A DNA stretch of 47,069 nt from assembly GCA_025449935.1 (NCBI GenBank), contig JANWIJ010000005.1, positions 1 to 47,069 on the forward strand, given 5' to 3'. Source of the DNA: Chitinophagaceae bacterium (GTDB lineage: Bacteria; Bacteroidota; Bacteroidia; Chitinophagales; Chitinophagaceae). Both the position numbers and the translations under genes were made by a program. A model generated the notes under the pieces. That model did not search any database, was not told the origin of the DNA, and was given only the letters and a program-made list of their open reading frames with translations. Positions within the stretch are counted from its first letter, which is position 1. The number at the start of each line of letters is the position of its first letter. Positions 18,001 to 25,674 of the stretch are shown here, piece after piece.

Positions 18001-18712
18001 TTGGAGGTGCAGTACAGGGAGCCGGTGGCAGGAAAGTATACATTGTGCCATTACCCGGCCAGGCCGTATTAGCATTATTAGCTACGGTGGTGCTTGAAGT
18101 ACCCGCCGGTGTTGTTATAGATATGAAATTTGTGGCAGTCGTTCCATTTATACCGATTGAAGCACTTAAAGTTGCTCCGCCCACGGCACCATACCTGAAC
18201 TCGATCGCGTTGGTGGTTTCGTATAACCAGGCCTGGAAAGTCGAATTGGCTGCACCTGCTGTGTTGCGGGGGATAGTTACGAACCATTGGATTTTCAGAA
18301 TACGGTTAGGGGCTGAACCGGTAACCACGAATTGCCCGGAACCCGTTGTACCAGTTGCCAGGTCGTCCCAAAACGGAAACAGCTTGGGAATGTTCGTAGT
18401 GCTGGTAATTGCGTTGGTAAACTGCGACACCGCAACCGGTGCGCCAAGTTTAACAAAGCCATCGGGGGTGATGGAAAACTGGGTATAGGTCACCCCTTCA
18501 TAAACAAAATTGAACCCAATGTTTTGCAAAGCTGATGGGGTGTCATCATTTCCCGTATTTAAAATGGTGGTTGCCCCGGTCATCGGGTCAAGCGTGGCTC
18601 CGGCTGATGGAACATACAGGTAAGTGTTTGCAGTTTGGGCGTTTAAACTAAGTGTAAGCATTCCCCCAAAAATGAATGCCATTAAAAACGACGTGTAAAT
18701 TTTAAATCGCAT
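15008..18712 (-). CDS. Large secreted multidomain protein with GEVED, HYR and T9SS sorting domains
   Basis: A 1234-residue predicted cell-surface or secreted protein. A signal peptide (to about residue 25, SLNAQ) is followed by an IGFNFVYEGVTYTQFSI-type beta domain to about 230, an Ig-like segment (YQWESSPNG), and a GEVED domain at about 357-464 containing FIDFNQDGDFTDAGE. Four HYR repeats span about 470-970, each starting ITCPANITV and carrying ATDASGNTATCSF-like ends. The third is split by about 185 extra residues (about 660-845). A YQWQAFNGTTWNN Ig-like domain, a VWMLNGSPI segment and a type A sorting domain from about 1155 (VYPNPN to RIVVERR) end the protein. An adhesive or structural role is inferred; no catalytic motif is seen. 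Confidence 0.9.
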   Translation of the reverse strand: MRFKIYTSFLMAFIFGGMLTLSLNAQTANTYLYVPSAGATLDPMTGATTILNTGNDDTPSALQNIGFNFVYEGVTYTQFSITPDGFVKLGAPVAVSQFTNAITSTTNIPKLFPFWDDLATGTTGSGQFVVTGSAPNRILKIQWFVTIPRNTAGAANSTFQAWLYETTNAIEFRYGAVGGATLSASIGINGTTATNFISITTPAGTSSTTVANNANTAWPGNGTMYTFLPPAPCTAPPTGGTTVSSSNPACSGVNFTLSVSGSSVGTGLTYQWESSPNGTVWSPIAGATGQNLTTSQTAVTFYRRQITCSAVSANSSSLQVTMAAPSSCYCSAGATSTSFEKISNVTFNTINNSSSSTAGYEDFTAISTTVTAGATYSATTTISGPFSSDQVIIFIDFNQDGDFTDAGETVYTSPQGVGPHTGSISIPTTATAGNTRMRVRMHDAAAGPNATSCGTSSFGQVEDYTVNIFIPPCVITCPANITVVNDPNQCGAIVNYPAPTTSGICGPVVTTPASGSFFPRGTTTVTATEPGGGICTFTITVSDVQPPVITCPANITVNNTAGLCGAIVNFAPVASDNCPGVTVVNSPASGSVFPRGTTTVTSTATDASGNTATCSFTVTVNDTQVPTITCPANITVGNGAGLCGAVVNYPLPTIADNCAFPGPQSLSQTTSNSIGPVIQIGCQAGGFHTNNSYWRAYNLAAAGLPGALTVNTVTFGIETANASGTGTTQPVTVRLHTSAGAFPGGVLTQVASQLVNVPDQTNSLFTVTLTTPPTVPANAILVVELFTPDGRAPANNVFFIGSNNLGQTAPGYISAADCGVPTPVTLASLGFPNMHIVLNVGGVVAGPNPLTLLSGLASGSTFPVGTTTNTYRVTDAAGNTATCSFNVTVNDTQAPAITCPANITVTTAIGACTAPVTYTVTSADNCPGVTQVLQSGLASGSAFPLGVNNVTWRATDAAGNISTCTFTVTVLDGQLPVITTPPVNTTVCTGGNATFTVVATNVLGYQWQAFNGTTWNNIAGATSANYTVSNVNVSMNTNSYRVVLTGLCTVVTSVHAKLNVNPLPTIQLTASPTPVLLPGQTTTLTATTNPAGGTYVWMLNGSPISGASGPVLAGLGVDDIGVYSVVYTDPNGCVSTSSTIEVTGAPSGNLFVYPNPNLGVFQVRYYNTVNEPATINVYDSRGARVYRRSLVTTTPYTGIEVNLGSSIPAGVYIVELVNGSGKKIGAKRIVVERR

Positions 18713-18903
18713 AATTGCAGGTTTTGGTTATGAGTATAAAATCAGGGAGGATCAGTGGACTTACACAGGATGGATAATAGCAATTAAATCTACTACTTTA
18801 AATTTAATTACAAAGAAATTTTTGATGATAACTGGCAAAAAATCATTGATCTATATCATTCCCCGGTCCCCCGGTATGCACAAGCCCAGAAATCGGTATT
18901 ATT

Positions 18904-20583
18904 TCAGGATTTTTTCTTTGTTTCCTTCGCCCACCCGTCTTTCAGGGTAACCGTCCGGTTGAATATCAGGCGGCTCGGGCTGGTATCTTTATCCAGGCAA
19001 AAATAGCCCTTGCGCAAAAACTGGTATCGTTCCTCAAATTTTGCTTTTGCCAGCTCCGGTTCAGCCACTGCAGTGGTGATGGTATTCAAGGAAGCCGGAT
19101 TAATATATTCTTTAAAGTCCCCTTCCTCATCAGCCGGGTTCTCTGTTCTAAATAACCGGTCATATTCTCTTATTTCCGCGGAAATGGCGGTCCTGGCACT
19201 GACCCAATGAAGCGTTCCTTTTACCTGGATACCACTGGTATCGTTCCCGCTCCTGCTTTCCGCGACATAAGTACAGCGAACTTCTGTGACTTTACCTCCT
19301 GCATCCTTAACCACCTCTTCACACCTGATGATATAAGCACTTTTCAATCTTACCATTTGTCCCGGTGCAAGCCTGAAGTATTTTTTTGGCGGATTTTCCA
19401 TAAAATCATCACTTTCGATAAATAATTCGTTGCTGAAAGGGATCTCCCTTGTCCCGGCGGCCGGATCTTCGGGATTATTTTCGCTTACCAGCATTTCGCC
19501 CTCCCCCGGATAGTTGGTGATAACCACTTTGAGCGGGTTAAATACAACCATCCTGCGCAAGGCAATCCTGTTCAAATGTTCCCGCACACAAAATTCAAGC
19601 AATCCCACATCCACCATGTTGTCTCTTTTTGCCACACCAATCCTTTCGCAAAATTCACGGATACTTTCGGCTGTATAACCCCGGCGCCTCAAACCACTGA
19701 TGGTGGGCATTCTCGGATCATCCCAGCCATCCACATGTTTTTCGGTTACCAGTTGCAATAATTTACGTTTGCTGGTAACTGTATAATTGATATTTCGCCG
19801 GGCAAACTCATACTGGCGCGAAGGATAGATCCCCAGCTTTTCAATCAGCCAGTCGTATAGTTCGCGGTGCGCTACGAATTCCATGGTACATATGGAGTGA
19901 GTAACTTCCTCGATGGAATCGCTCTGGCCATGCGCCATATCATACATCGGGTAAATGCACCATTTATCACCGGTCCGGTGATGATGGGCGTGCTTGATAC
20001 GGTACAAAACAGGATCTCTCATCAGCATATTGCTGTTGGCCATATCAATTTTTGCTCTCAGCGTCCTGCTTCCATCGGGAAACTCGCCATTCTTCATCCT
20101 GGTAAACAAATCCAGGTTTTCTGCTACTGTCCGCTCCCGGTAGGGGCTGTTCGTGCCCGGTTCGGCAGGAGTTCCTTTTCCGGCAGCCATGTCTTCACTG
20201 CTGCTATCGTCCACGTAAGCGAGCTCTTTGTTGATCAGTTTGACCGCAAATTCATATAAGGTATCAAAATAATCAGAAGCATAATGTTCGTGTTTCCATT
20301 CAAAACCCAGCCACCGGACATCTTCTTTAATACTGTCTACATATTCCGTCTCTTCCTTCTCCGGGTTCGTATCATCAAAACGAAGGTTAGTATAACCGGG
20401 ATATTTTTTTGTCAGGCCGAAATTGAGGCAGATACTGCTGGCATGACCTAAATGCAGGTATCCGTTGGGCTCCGGGGGAAACCGGGTAACAATCGTTTTA
20501 TACTTACCGCACCTGATATCTTCATCGATAATCTCCTCGAGAAAATTGAGACTTTTTTCTTCTTTTATCTTTTCATCAGACAT
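18904..20583 (-). CDS. glnS: Glutaminyl-tRNA synthetase
   Basis: Class I synthetase that charges tRNA-Gln directly with glutamine. It has 559 residues, the normal length. The HIGH-equivalent is HLGH at 44-47, after RFPPEPNGYL, and the KMSKS-equivalent is TSKRKLLQL near residue 268. The two C-terminal anticodon-binding beta-barrels follow from about 340. I chose the ATG at 20583, since an upstream in-frame ATG at 20673 lies before the promoter word TACCTTTG, which ends 6 nt before 20583. The transcript would then be leaderless. Confidence 0.96.
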   Translation of the reverse strand: MSDEKIKEEKSLNFLEEIIDEDIRCGKYKTIVTRFPPEPNGYLHLGHASSICLNFGLTKKYPGYTNLRFDDTNPEKEETEYVDSIKEDVRWLGFEWKHEHYASDYFDTLYEFAVKLINKELAYVDDSSSEDMAAGKGTPAEPGTNSPYRERTVAENLDLFTRMKNGEFPDGSRTLRAKIDMANSNMLMRDPVLYRIKHAHHHRTGDKWCIYPMYDMAHGQSDSIEEVTHSICTMEFVAHRELYDWLIEKLGIYPSRQYEFARRNINYTVTSKRKLLQLVTEKHVDGWDDPRMPTISGLRRRGYTAESIREFCERIGVAKRDNMVDVGLLEFCVREHLNRIALRRMVVFNPLKVVITNYPGEGEMLVSENNPEDPAAGTREIPFSNELFIESDDFMENPPKKYFRLAPGQMVRLKSAYIIRCEEVVKDAGGKVTEVRCTYVAESRSGNDTSGIQVKGTLHWVSARTAISAEIREYDRLFRTENPADEEGDFKEYINPASLNTITTAVAEPELAKAKFEERYQFLRKGYFCLDKDTSPSRLIFNRTVTLKDGWAKETKKKS

Positions 20584-20589
20584 AGTTTG

Positions 20590-20597
20590 CAAAGGTA
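20590..20597 (-). promoter_or_regulatory. -7 element for glnS
   Basis: Reads TACCTTTG followed by CAAACT and the ATG at 20583 on the minus strand. It is a perfect TAnnTTTGC and decides the start codon. No -33 TTG is evident. Confidence 0.6.
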
Positions 20598-20735
20598 AGG
20601 AAGAGAGAGAATTATATAGCTGTTTATACTTGTTGAATGGGTTCGCAGCGAGGGCTTGCCGAATGTATTTCAAAAAGCCGGACCCAGACCCGCAGCTGAA
20701 CAGATTTAATTATCTTTCCCTTTAAACCGTTACCG

Positions 20736-21227
20736 ATGTCCCTAAAAAAATTGCTTATCCCTGCCTCGTTAGCCGTGATCCATTTTTGTTCAGCTTTTAC
20801 AGTCCCTTCCTTATCTGCACAACCAGAATCCATCCGGGAAACCCTACGGGATACTGTCCCGGATACAGCGTCGGATGAAAAATTATTTGTCAAGGTCGAC
20901 ATAGAAGCCTCCTACCCCGGTGGCGATAATGCCTGGCGGCGTTTCCTGGAACAAAACCTTGATGCCGCTGTACCGGTCAGGAAAAAAGCCCCGGCCGGAT
21001 ATTATACGGTGATCATTCAATTTGTCGTGGATAAAACGGGAAATGTTTCGGATATAAAGCCGCTGACCAACCATGGATATGGGATGGAAGACGAAGTGAT
21101 CCGTTTATTAAAAAAATCACCCCGCTGGAAACCAGCCAGCCAGGACAGCCGGCCCGTAAAAGCTTACCGCAAACAACCGGTCACTTTTATGGTCATCGAA
21201 GAAAAGCGAAAGAATAGGCGGGATTGA
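20736..21227 (+). CDS. Periplasmic protein with TonB C-terminal domain
   Basis: A 163-residue protein with an N-terminal hydrophobic segment that looks like a cleavable signal peptide (ending SLSAQ near residue 29), then a short Asp/Thr linker and a TonB_C domain at about 50-158. The domain shows the FVVDKTGNVSDIKPL strand-turn-strand, EVIRLLKKSPRWKPA and a final beta strand. Typical TonB proteins have an uncleaved anchor and a long Pro-rich spacer. Both are missing here, so energy transduction is doubtful and a soluble periplasmic role is possible. A TATCTTTC at 20711-20718 is a likely -7 element. Confidence 0.8.
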   Translation: MSLKKLLIPASLAVIHFCSAFTVPSLSAQPESIRETLRDTVPDTASDEKLFVKVDIEASYPGGDNAWRRFLEQNLDAAVPVRKKAPAGYYTVIIQFVVDKTGNVSDIKPLTNHGYGMEDEVIRLLKKSPRWKPASQDSRPVKAYRKQPVTFMVIEEKRKNRRD

Positions 21228-21313
21228 GCTTCCGGGTGCATTCAATTTCACAAGGTTCCTGCCGTCGACGACGCCGGTTAAATTTTATTTCTGTATTGCG
21301 GCACACACCTTAA

Positions 21314-21338
21314 CTTTTTATTTGTCACAAATAAAAAG
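21314..21338. repeat. Perfect 11-bp AT-rich inverted repeat
   Basis: Arms CTTTTTATTTG and CAAATAAAAAG around a three-base loop, 33 nt before the 363-residue unknown. The short purine tail makes it a poor terminator on the plus strand. It could be an operator, or terminate the TonB_C gene about 90 nt upstream. Confidence 0.55.
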
Positions 21339-21371
21339 AAATGACGTTCCTGTGAATTACAAGCCTGTGTA

Positions 21372-22463
21372 ATGAAAAAAATTTCTGCATCCAGCCTGAA
21401 ACTGCTGGATATGAGAAAGACCACAACAACTGATTCATTTAGCCGGGCAATTCTTATCCCCCTCATCACGATATCTTTCGTAAGCGCAGCCCAGCCACCG
21501 GCTCTCCTAAAAAAAGATTCGAGGCCGGGAATCCTCTCCATCGCTTATTTTATCGAAAGTGCGAATAACTCGGTGAATTCACTCAGCAGCCTCTTGAAAA
21601 AAGATAACTACCGAAACAAGATCACCACCTTAAACAATCCAACCAACAACGAACTTGGTTTCAGCTTAAAAAATGAAATACTGACTGCCCTTAAACCGAT
21701 CCTTGACAAGGCACGCAAGACAGACAGTAAAAAATTCAAGGAAGTAATCGAAAATTTCCTGAGCAATCCAGAAGATAACGGCATCAGCTCTGTAAAGAAA
21801 TACCTCCCGGCTCTTGGCATTTTCAGCACCGTCCTCTCACTTGTTGGTAATCTCGTGATCGTTGAGAAGACCATTACCAAAGAAGACCTGAATATATTTA
21901 TCGGGAAGATCCAGCAATATTTTTCCCAGTATGAAAAATTAAATACCATCAACCAGCAATTTGGCATGCAGGTGCAGAAACTCCTGGATCGGTCCGAGGA
22001 AATTAAAGGTGACCTGAAAGATTTTTTAGTTGACTGTATTTGCACCATGGACAAAAAAATTGCCAAACATTCCATTAAGGATTTGACTGTTGAGGCGCTG
22101 ATCCAGAAATATTATGACCCCCAGAAATTGCAGAACTGGCTGGATACGGCACAACTGAAAACGGAAGGCCCTGTCTTCCCCCCGGATGCGCCCACTTCGG
22201 TTAAACTCCTGACTTCCGGTATAAAAAAATTGCAGAAAGAATTCGAAGCGCTTTATAATGACAATTACAAACAACTGAAAGAGCTCATCGCCTCTTTAAA
22301 AACAACCATACCCAATCTCGATCAGAAACAACTGGACAAAACAAATACTGAAATAGACAGGCTTTATAATGACAGCCGGCAGGCAGATATCATCAACCTG
22401 AACATGAACCAGGTAGATGAACGGATGAACACGGCCTGCCGGGTCATCAATGCAGGACGATAA
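21372..22463 (+). CDS. Exported helical protein of unknown function
   Basis: I do not recognise this 363-residue protein. A hydrophobic segment at residues 27-41 (AILIPLITISFVSAA) looks like a signal peptide with an unusually long N-region; starting at the second ATG (21411) would give a normal one. The rest is mostly predicted helix with many Lys/Asp/Asn, one more hydrophobic stretch at about 146-165 (LGIFSTVLSLVGNLVIV), and heptad-like patterns near 270-330 suggesting coiled coil. It contains a DCIC pair. The OMP-like gene on the other strand begins 1 nt after its stop. Confidence 0.65.
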   Translation: MKKISASSLKLLDMRKTTTTDSFSRAILIPLITISFVSAAQPPALLKKDSRPGILSIAYFIESANNSVNSLSSLLKKDNYRNKITTLNNPTNNELGFSLKNEILTALKPILDKARKTDSKKFKEVIENFLSNPEDNGISSVKKYLPALGIFSTVLSLVGNLVIVEKTITKEDLNIFIGKIQQYFSQYEKLNTINQQFGMQVQKLLDRSEEIKGDLKDFLVDCICTMDKKIAKHSIKDLTVEALIQKYYDPQKLQNWLDTAQLKTEGPVFPPDAPTSVKLLTSGIKKLQKEFEALYNDNYKQLKELIASLKTTIPNLDQKQLDKTNTEIDRLYNDSRQADIINLNMNQVDERMNTACRVINAGR

Positions 22464-22464
22464 A

Positions 22465-23106
22465 TTAATCTTCCTTCCTGGTTTTCCATAAGTGGAAGAG
22501 TTTATAGCTGAAGCTGATGGTGAATAACAGGTGCCCATCTGCATGGGTAAAATCGGTTTTCCTGATCTGCAAGGACTCTTCTTCCCCTGCAACCACTTCA
22601 ATTTCCTTTCCAAAATGCAGCATATACTGTGCAGCGATGGAACAGTCAAAACGCGGGGTGATATTGACATGAGTTCCCAATCCTGCCTGGGTGGCCATAC
22701 TCAGCCGGCTGGCGGAATTATTTTTATCACGCTGATCGGTGACTTTACTTTTATCAAAGCAATGCCCGAGGATAAAGTAGGGCTGCAGGAGCCTGTCATC
22801 ATAGTAATTATTGCCCAGGTAAAAAAGCAACGACCACCCGATGTGATAGTCGTTACGATACGTAAAGGATTTATTTTTTGAAGAGATGTAGTCAAAGAAC
22901 CATTCTGAATTGATTTTATTGTCCAGCCGTAACCTGAACTGCCCCCCGATACCTTTCCCGGTCACCCCGTCTTCGCTGAACAGGCTGACGGTATTCCTGG
23001 TTCCCAAACTAAAGGTGCCGGGTGGCTTTGCATTATTGTTAAATCCCTGGGCTGACAAGCACGCGGATGTAAACAGCATGGCTGAAAGAATAAGCTGGTG
23101 TTTCAA
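22465..23106 (-). CDS. Probable small outer-membrane beta-barrel protein
   Basis: A 213-residue protein with signal peptide MKHQLILSAMLFTSACLSAQ. The mature part alternates polar and aromatic residues in strands such as GGQFRLRLDNK, YHIGWSLLFYLGN and LLFTISFSYKLF, with a Gly-rich pattern and an aromatic strand near the C-terminus, typical of an OmpA-sized barrel. No specific family is recognised. The initiator is TTG at 23106. An internal ATG at 23079 would destroy the signal peptide. The TTG overlaps a TACATTTG word (23104-23111), so promoter and start position remain uncertain. Confidence 0.6.
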   Translation of the reverse strand: MKHQLILSAMLFTSACLSAQGFNNNAKPPGTFSLGTRNTVSLFSEDGVTGKGIGGQFRLRLDNKINSEWFFDYISSKNKSFTYRNDYHIGWSLLFYLGNNYYDDRLLQPYFILGHCFDKSKVTDQRDKNNSASRLSMATQAGLGTHVNITPRFDCSIAAQYMLHFGKEIEVVAGEEESLQIRKTDFTHADGHLLFTISFSYKLFHLWKTRKED

Positions 23107-23212
23107 ATGTACGGCGGTTTAGCGTAGAGAAGTCCGGGAGGAGTAATATTTGAATAGAAACGGGGCAGCATTTAATTTTATTGTTTTGTCTCCACGAAAC
23201 AACCAACTAACC

Positions 23213-23701
23213 ATGGCATCATCCTCAACAGACCAACCGTTAAAAAACACGGTTATGGCAATCGGGTTCACGGGTTTCACTGCCGGACTACTGGATATTA
23301 GTGCTGCCTGTCTTCAATATTATTTTAAAACCGGGAAAGGCCCGGGGAATGTACTGCGGTATATTGCCAGCGGCGTCTTTGGGAAAAAAGCGTTTGCAGG
23401 CGGCACTACGATGGCTGCCTGGGGATTGCTCTTTCATTTCATGATTGCCTATGGACTCACCCTGTTTTTCTTCTGGTTATATCCAAGAATAAGCTGGCTG
23501 GGAAAAAATAAAATCCTGGCGGGGTTATTATATGGCATTTTCGCGTGGGTGGTCACCGTTTTTGTCATCGTTCCCCTGAGTGAAGTGCAGCAGGGGCCAT
23601 TCGTGCTTTCCAAAGCCGTTGTTGCCGTGTTAATTTTAATGGCTTGTATTGGTCTCCCTATCTCACTCATGGCGAATAAGCATTATCTTTATAAAAAATA
23701 A
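23213..23701 (+). CDS. Four-helix membrane protein, YagU/DUF1440-like
   Basis: A 162-residue inner-membrane protein with four hydrophobic segments at about 12-32, 64-85, 96-114 and 125-148. The layout (GFTGFTAGLLDISAA, then a loop with GPGNVLRYIASGVFG, then AWGLLFHFMIAYGL) resembles the YagU/DUF1440 group, whose role is unknown. The ATG at 23213 is preferred over an upstream TTG, which would add residues with no membrane or signal character. A 51-residue basic protein gene follows after 9 nt. Confidence 0.7.
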   Translation: MASSSTDQPLKNTVMAIGFTGFTAGLLDISAACLQYYFKTGKGPGNVLRYIASGVFGKKAFAGGTTMAAWGLLFHFMIAYGLTLFFFWLYPRISWLGKNKILAGLLYGIFAWVVTVFVIVPLSEVQQGPFVLSKAVVAVLILMACIGLPISLMANKHYLYKK

Positions 23702-23710
23702 ATATCCCGT

Positions 23711-23866
23711 ATGTCATTGCTTAATCAAAATAATAAGAAAGGAAAGAAGAAAGACAATAAAAAAGCGGCCTCCGGCAACAGCCAAAATTCGAAATTCATT
23801 CAAAAGCCCAAATCAGGTGCTTTTGTAAGCAAGCAATCGAATACCGGTTCACAAAGGGGAAGTTAA
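23711..23866 (+). CDS. Small basic protein, 51 residues
   Basis: An ATG 9 nt after the preceding stop opens a 51-codon frame: MSLLNQNNKKGKKKDNKKA, then a Ser/Asn-rich middle with SKFIQKPKSGAFVSKQSN, ending GSQRGS. The product is very lysine-rich, lacks hydrophobic segments and resembles short, disordered, possibly RNA- or DNA-binding proteins common in Bacteroidota genomes. I know no function. The spacing suggests co-expression with the membrane protein gene. It converges with the transglutaminase-like gene, 5 nt away. Confidence 0.6.
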   Translation: MSLLNQNNKKGKKKDNKKAASGNSQNSKFIQKPKSGAFVSKQSNTGSQRGS

Positions 23867-23871
23867 CAGCA

Positions 23872-24858
23872 CTAGGTTTTCTTCTTCCGCACATTGATCT
23901 TATACCTGAGTACAAGATCACTGTTGTATTTTAAATACAGCCACTCTACCCCGGCCGATTCAACCTTGTACAGGTAACTGGATTTATTGGGCAGCCCTGC
24001 CCGCCTATTTGTTTCCAACGGCTCGAGGAAAACCCATGCCGGGGATTGTGTAAAAAGGGAAGAATCAATCAGCAGGTCAGGGGAAATCAATTTATCACGC
24101 TCCGCATCGGCCGTTTCCAGCTCCAGCTCAATAATATCTCCAACTGCTGCGTCGATGACTCCTTTTGCAGGATAAAAAGAAGTGATCCTGTATTTCAGAA
24201 ATGATTTTTGCTTGAAAGGTGAATGACGGAATTCATCCGGAACAGCTGAATCCGTCAATAAGGTCCACCGGAGGTCATCGGGATAGTGATCTTTGATAAA
24301 GATTTTTGGATCAGTCAAAAAATAGGTCTCATCATAATCCCGCACAAATTCATATCCCTGGCGGGTTACATAACCACTTGCCCAGGTGACATCCAGTAAT
24401 TGCCAGCGGCCATCCAGGTAAACTGCGTTCCAGTAATGATTCACGCCGAATTTTGGTGCCGGTTTGTTCTGCGTACTCCTGGCATACCCGAGAATGATAT
24501 CGGAACGGATACCCCAATAATCACAAAGGGTTTTAAATAAACGTGCATAGCCGTCACATACCGCCAGCCGGGTTCCCAAAACCGTTTCTGCTACCCGCTC
24601 GTTCAATGGTTTTAGGGCAGCAGTATCCGGCTCCTCTTCCACCTGGGAAAGTTTGCGTGAAGCAGCCCCGATAACCGGTATTTTATTACTACGCGTCCGG
24701 TAAGAAATATTATCGGTGATCCACCGGAATATGCTGGATACCTTCTCCCGGTCTGTGTTGCAGGGTGCGGTAAGCTCGCGGGCCAGGGTTTCAATTTCGC
24801 CCTGGGCAAAAACCGGTTGAATGCACAGAATAAAACAAATTGCCAGCAGGCATTTCAT
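23872..24858 (-). CDS. Exported transglutaminase-like domain protein
   Basis: A 328-residue protein with a signal peptide (to VFAQ, residue 19). The transglutaminase-core domain at about 35-185 has the complete cysteine-protease-type triad: Cys101 in AVCDGYARLF, His141 in NHYWNAVYLDGRW, and Asp156 in LLDVTWASG. The architecture matches bacterial members related to eukaryotic KY-type proteins, usually proteases or isopeptidases rather than cross-linking enzymes. A C-terminal beta-rich half follows. A TAACTTTA word upstream may be its -7 element. Confidence 0.85.
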   Translation of the reverse strand: MKCLLAICFILCIQPVFAQGEIETLARELTAPCNTDREKVSSIFRWITDNISYRTRSNKIPVIGAASRKLSQVEEEPDTAALKPLNERVAETVLGTRLAVCDGYARLFKTLCDYWGIRSDIILGYARSTQNKPAPKFGVNHYWNAVYLDGRWQLLDVTWASGYVTRQGYEFVRDYDETYFLTDPKIFIKDHYPDDLRWTLLTDSAVPDEFRHSPFKQKSFLKYRITSFYPAKGVIDAAVGDIIELELETADAERDKLISPDLLIDSSLFTQSPAWVFLEPLETNRRAGLPNKSSYLYKVESAGVEWLYLKYNSDLVLRYKINVRKKKT

Positions 24859-24963
24859 ACAGTAGATTAACTTCCTTAAAGTTAGAATGTTTTACGGGTA
24901 ATACTGCAATAAAAGTGACCCCCGGGCTGTCCGTGTTCATTAACTACCTTCCATCAAAGGAAG

Positions 24964-25515
24964 CTATTGCTGTTTTGAACTTGTGGGAGGTTTTCCGCCT
25001 TCGGGCACGAAGATCAATGCCCCGGAATTCATACAATACCTTTTACCTGTAGGCGCAGGCCCATCATCAAATACATGCCCAAGATGCGAACCAGTTTTGC
25101 TGTCTACCACTTCCCACCTGACAGTTCCATAACTCTCATCCCTTACCCATTTTACCGCGTCCGGGGTTACCGGTGCATAAAAACTTGGCCAGCCGCTACC
25201 GGACTTGAATTTAGTTGCTGAACTGAATAAAGGTTGAAGTGACGCTGCAGAATAATAAGTTCCTTCCTGGTAAAAATTGTCGTATTTACCCGAATAAGCT
25301 TTCTCAGTTCCCTGCTGGCGCAGGATATAATACTGGCCGCTGGTTAATCTTTCCTTCCACTGTGCATCCGTAAATTTCAGGGGATAAACTGTTTTACCGT
25401 CAGCCATCGGGGGATCGGTATACTTATTATTATCCGCCTTTTTTGATTGCGCCATGCCACAACTGGCGATGAGTAAGGACAGCATGGCCGCTAACGAAAA
25501 AAATACGTTTTTCAT
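24964..25515 (-). CDS. msrB: Peptide-methionine (R)-S-oxide reductase MsrB, lipoprotein
   Basis: MsrB reduces R-methionine sulfoxide in oxidised proteins. The 183-residue protein starts with a lipoprotein signal, LLIASCG with Cys19 as the lipidation site, so it acts in the envelope. The MsrB domain, residues about 45-172, shows FKSGSGWPSF, GSHLGHVFDDGP and the catalytic RYCMNSGAL with Cys161. The two CxxC zinc sites of one MsrB subtype are absent, and Cys161 is the only cysteine in the mature domain, so regeneration must use an external reductant. Close relatives commonly lack zinc. Confidence 0.92.
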   Translation of the reverse strand: MKNVFFSLAAMLSLLIASCGMAQSKKADNNKYTDPPMADGKTVYPLKFTDAQWKERLTSGQYYILRQQGTEKAYSGKYDNFYQEGTYYSAASLQPLFSSATKFKSGSGWPSFYAPVTPDAVKWVRDESYGTVRWEVVDSKTGSHLGHVFDDGPAPTGKRYCMNSGALIFVPEGGKPPTSSKQQ

Positions 25516-25674
25516 AAATGCTTTTTAATAGTCATAAACGGGATGCCTTCACAAAAAGATTCAGAAAAATAAAAATAGTTCTTAACGGGGTGAAGGGTTG
25601 TCGTGCAGGTGACAAGAGAGTGCCGGGTGAAAAATTAACAATCATTCAACATGGAAGGTAAACGCCAGGTATTT

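Noticed and set aside
24964-25515. MsrB as a degraded enzyme for lack of zinc cysteines
   Set aside because: Zinc-free MsrB forms are a normal subgroup, and catalytic Cys161 and the core motifs are intact.
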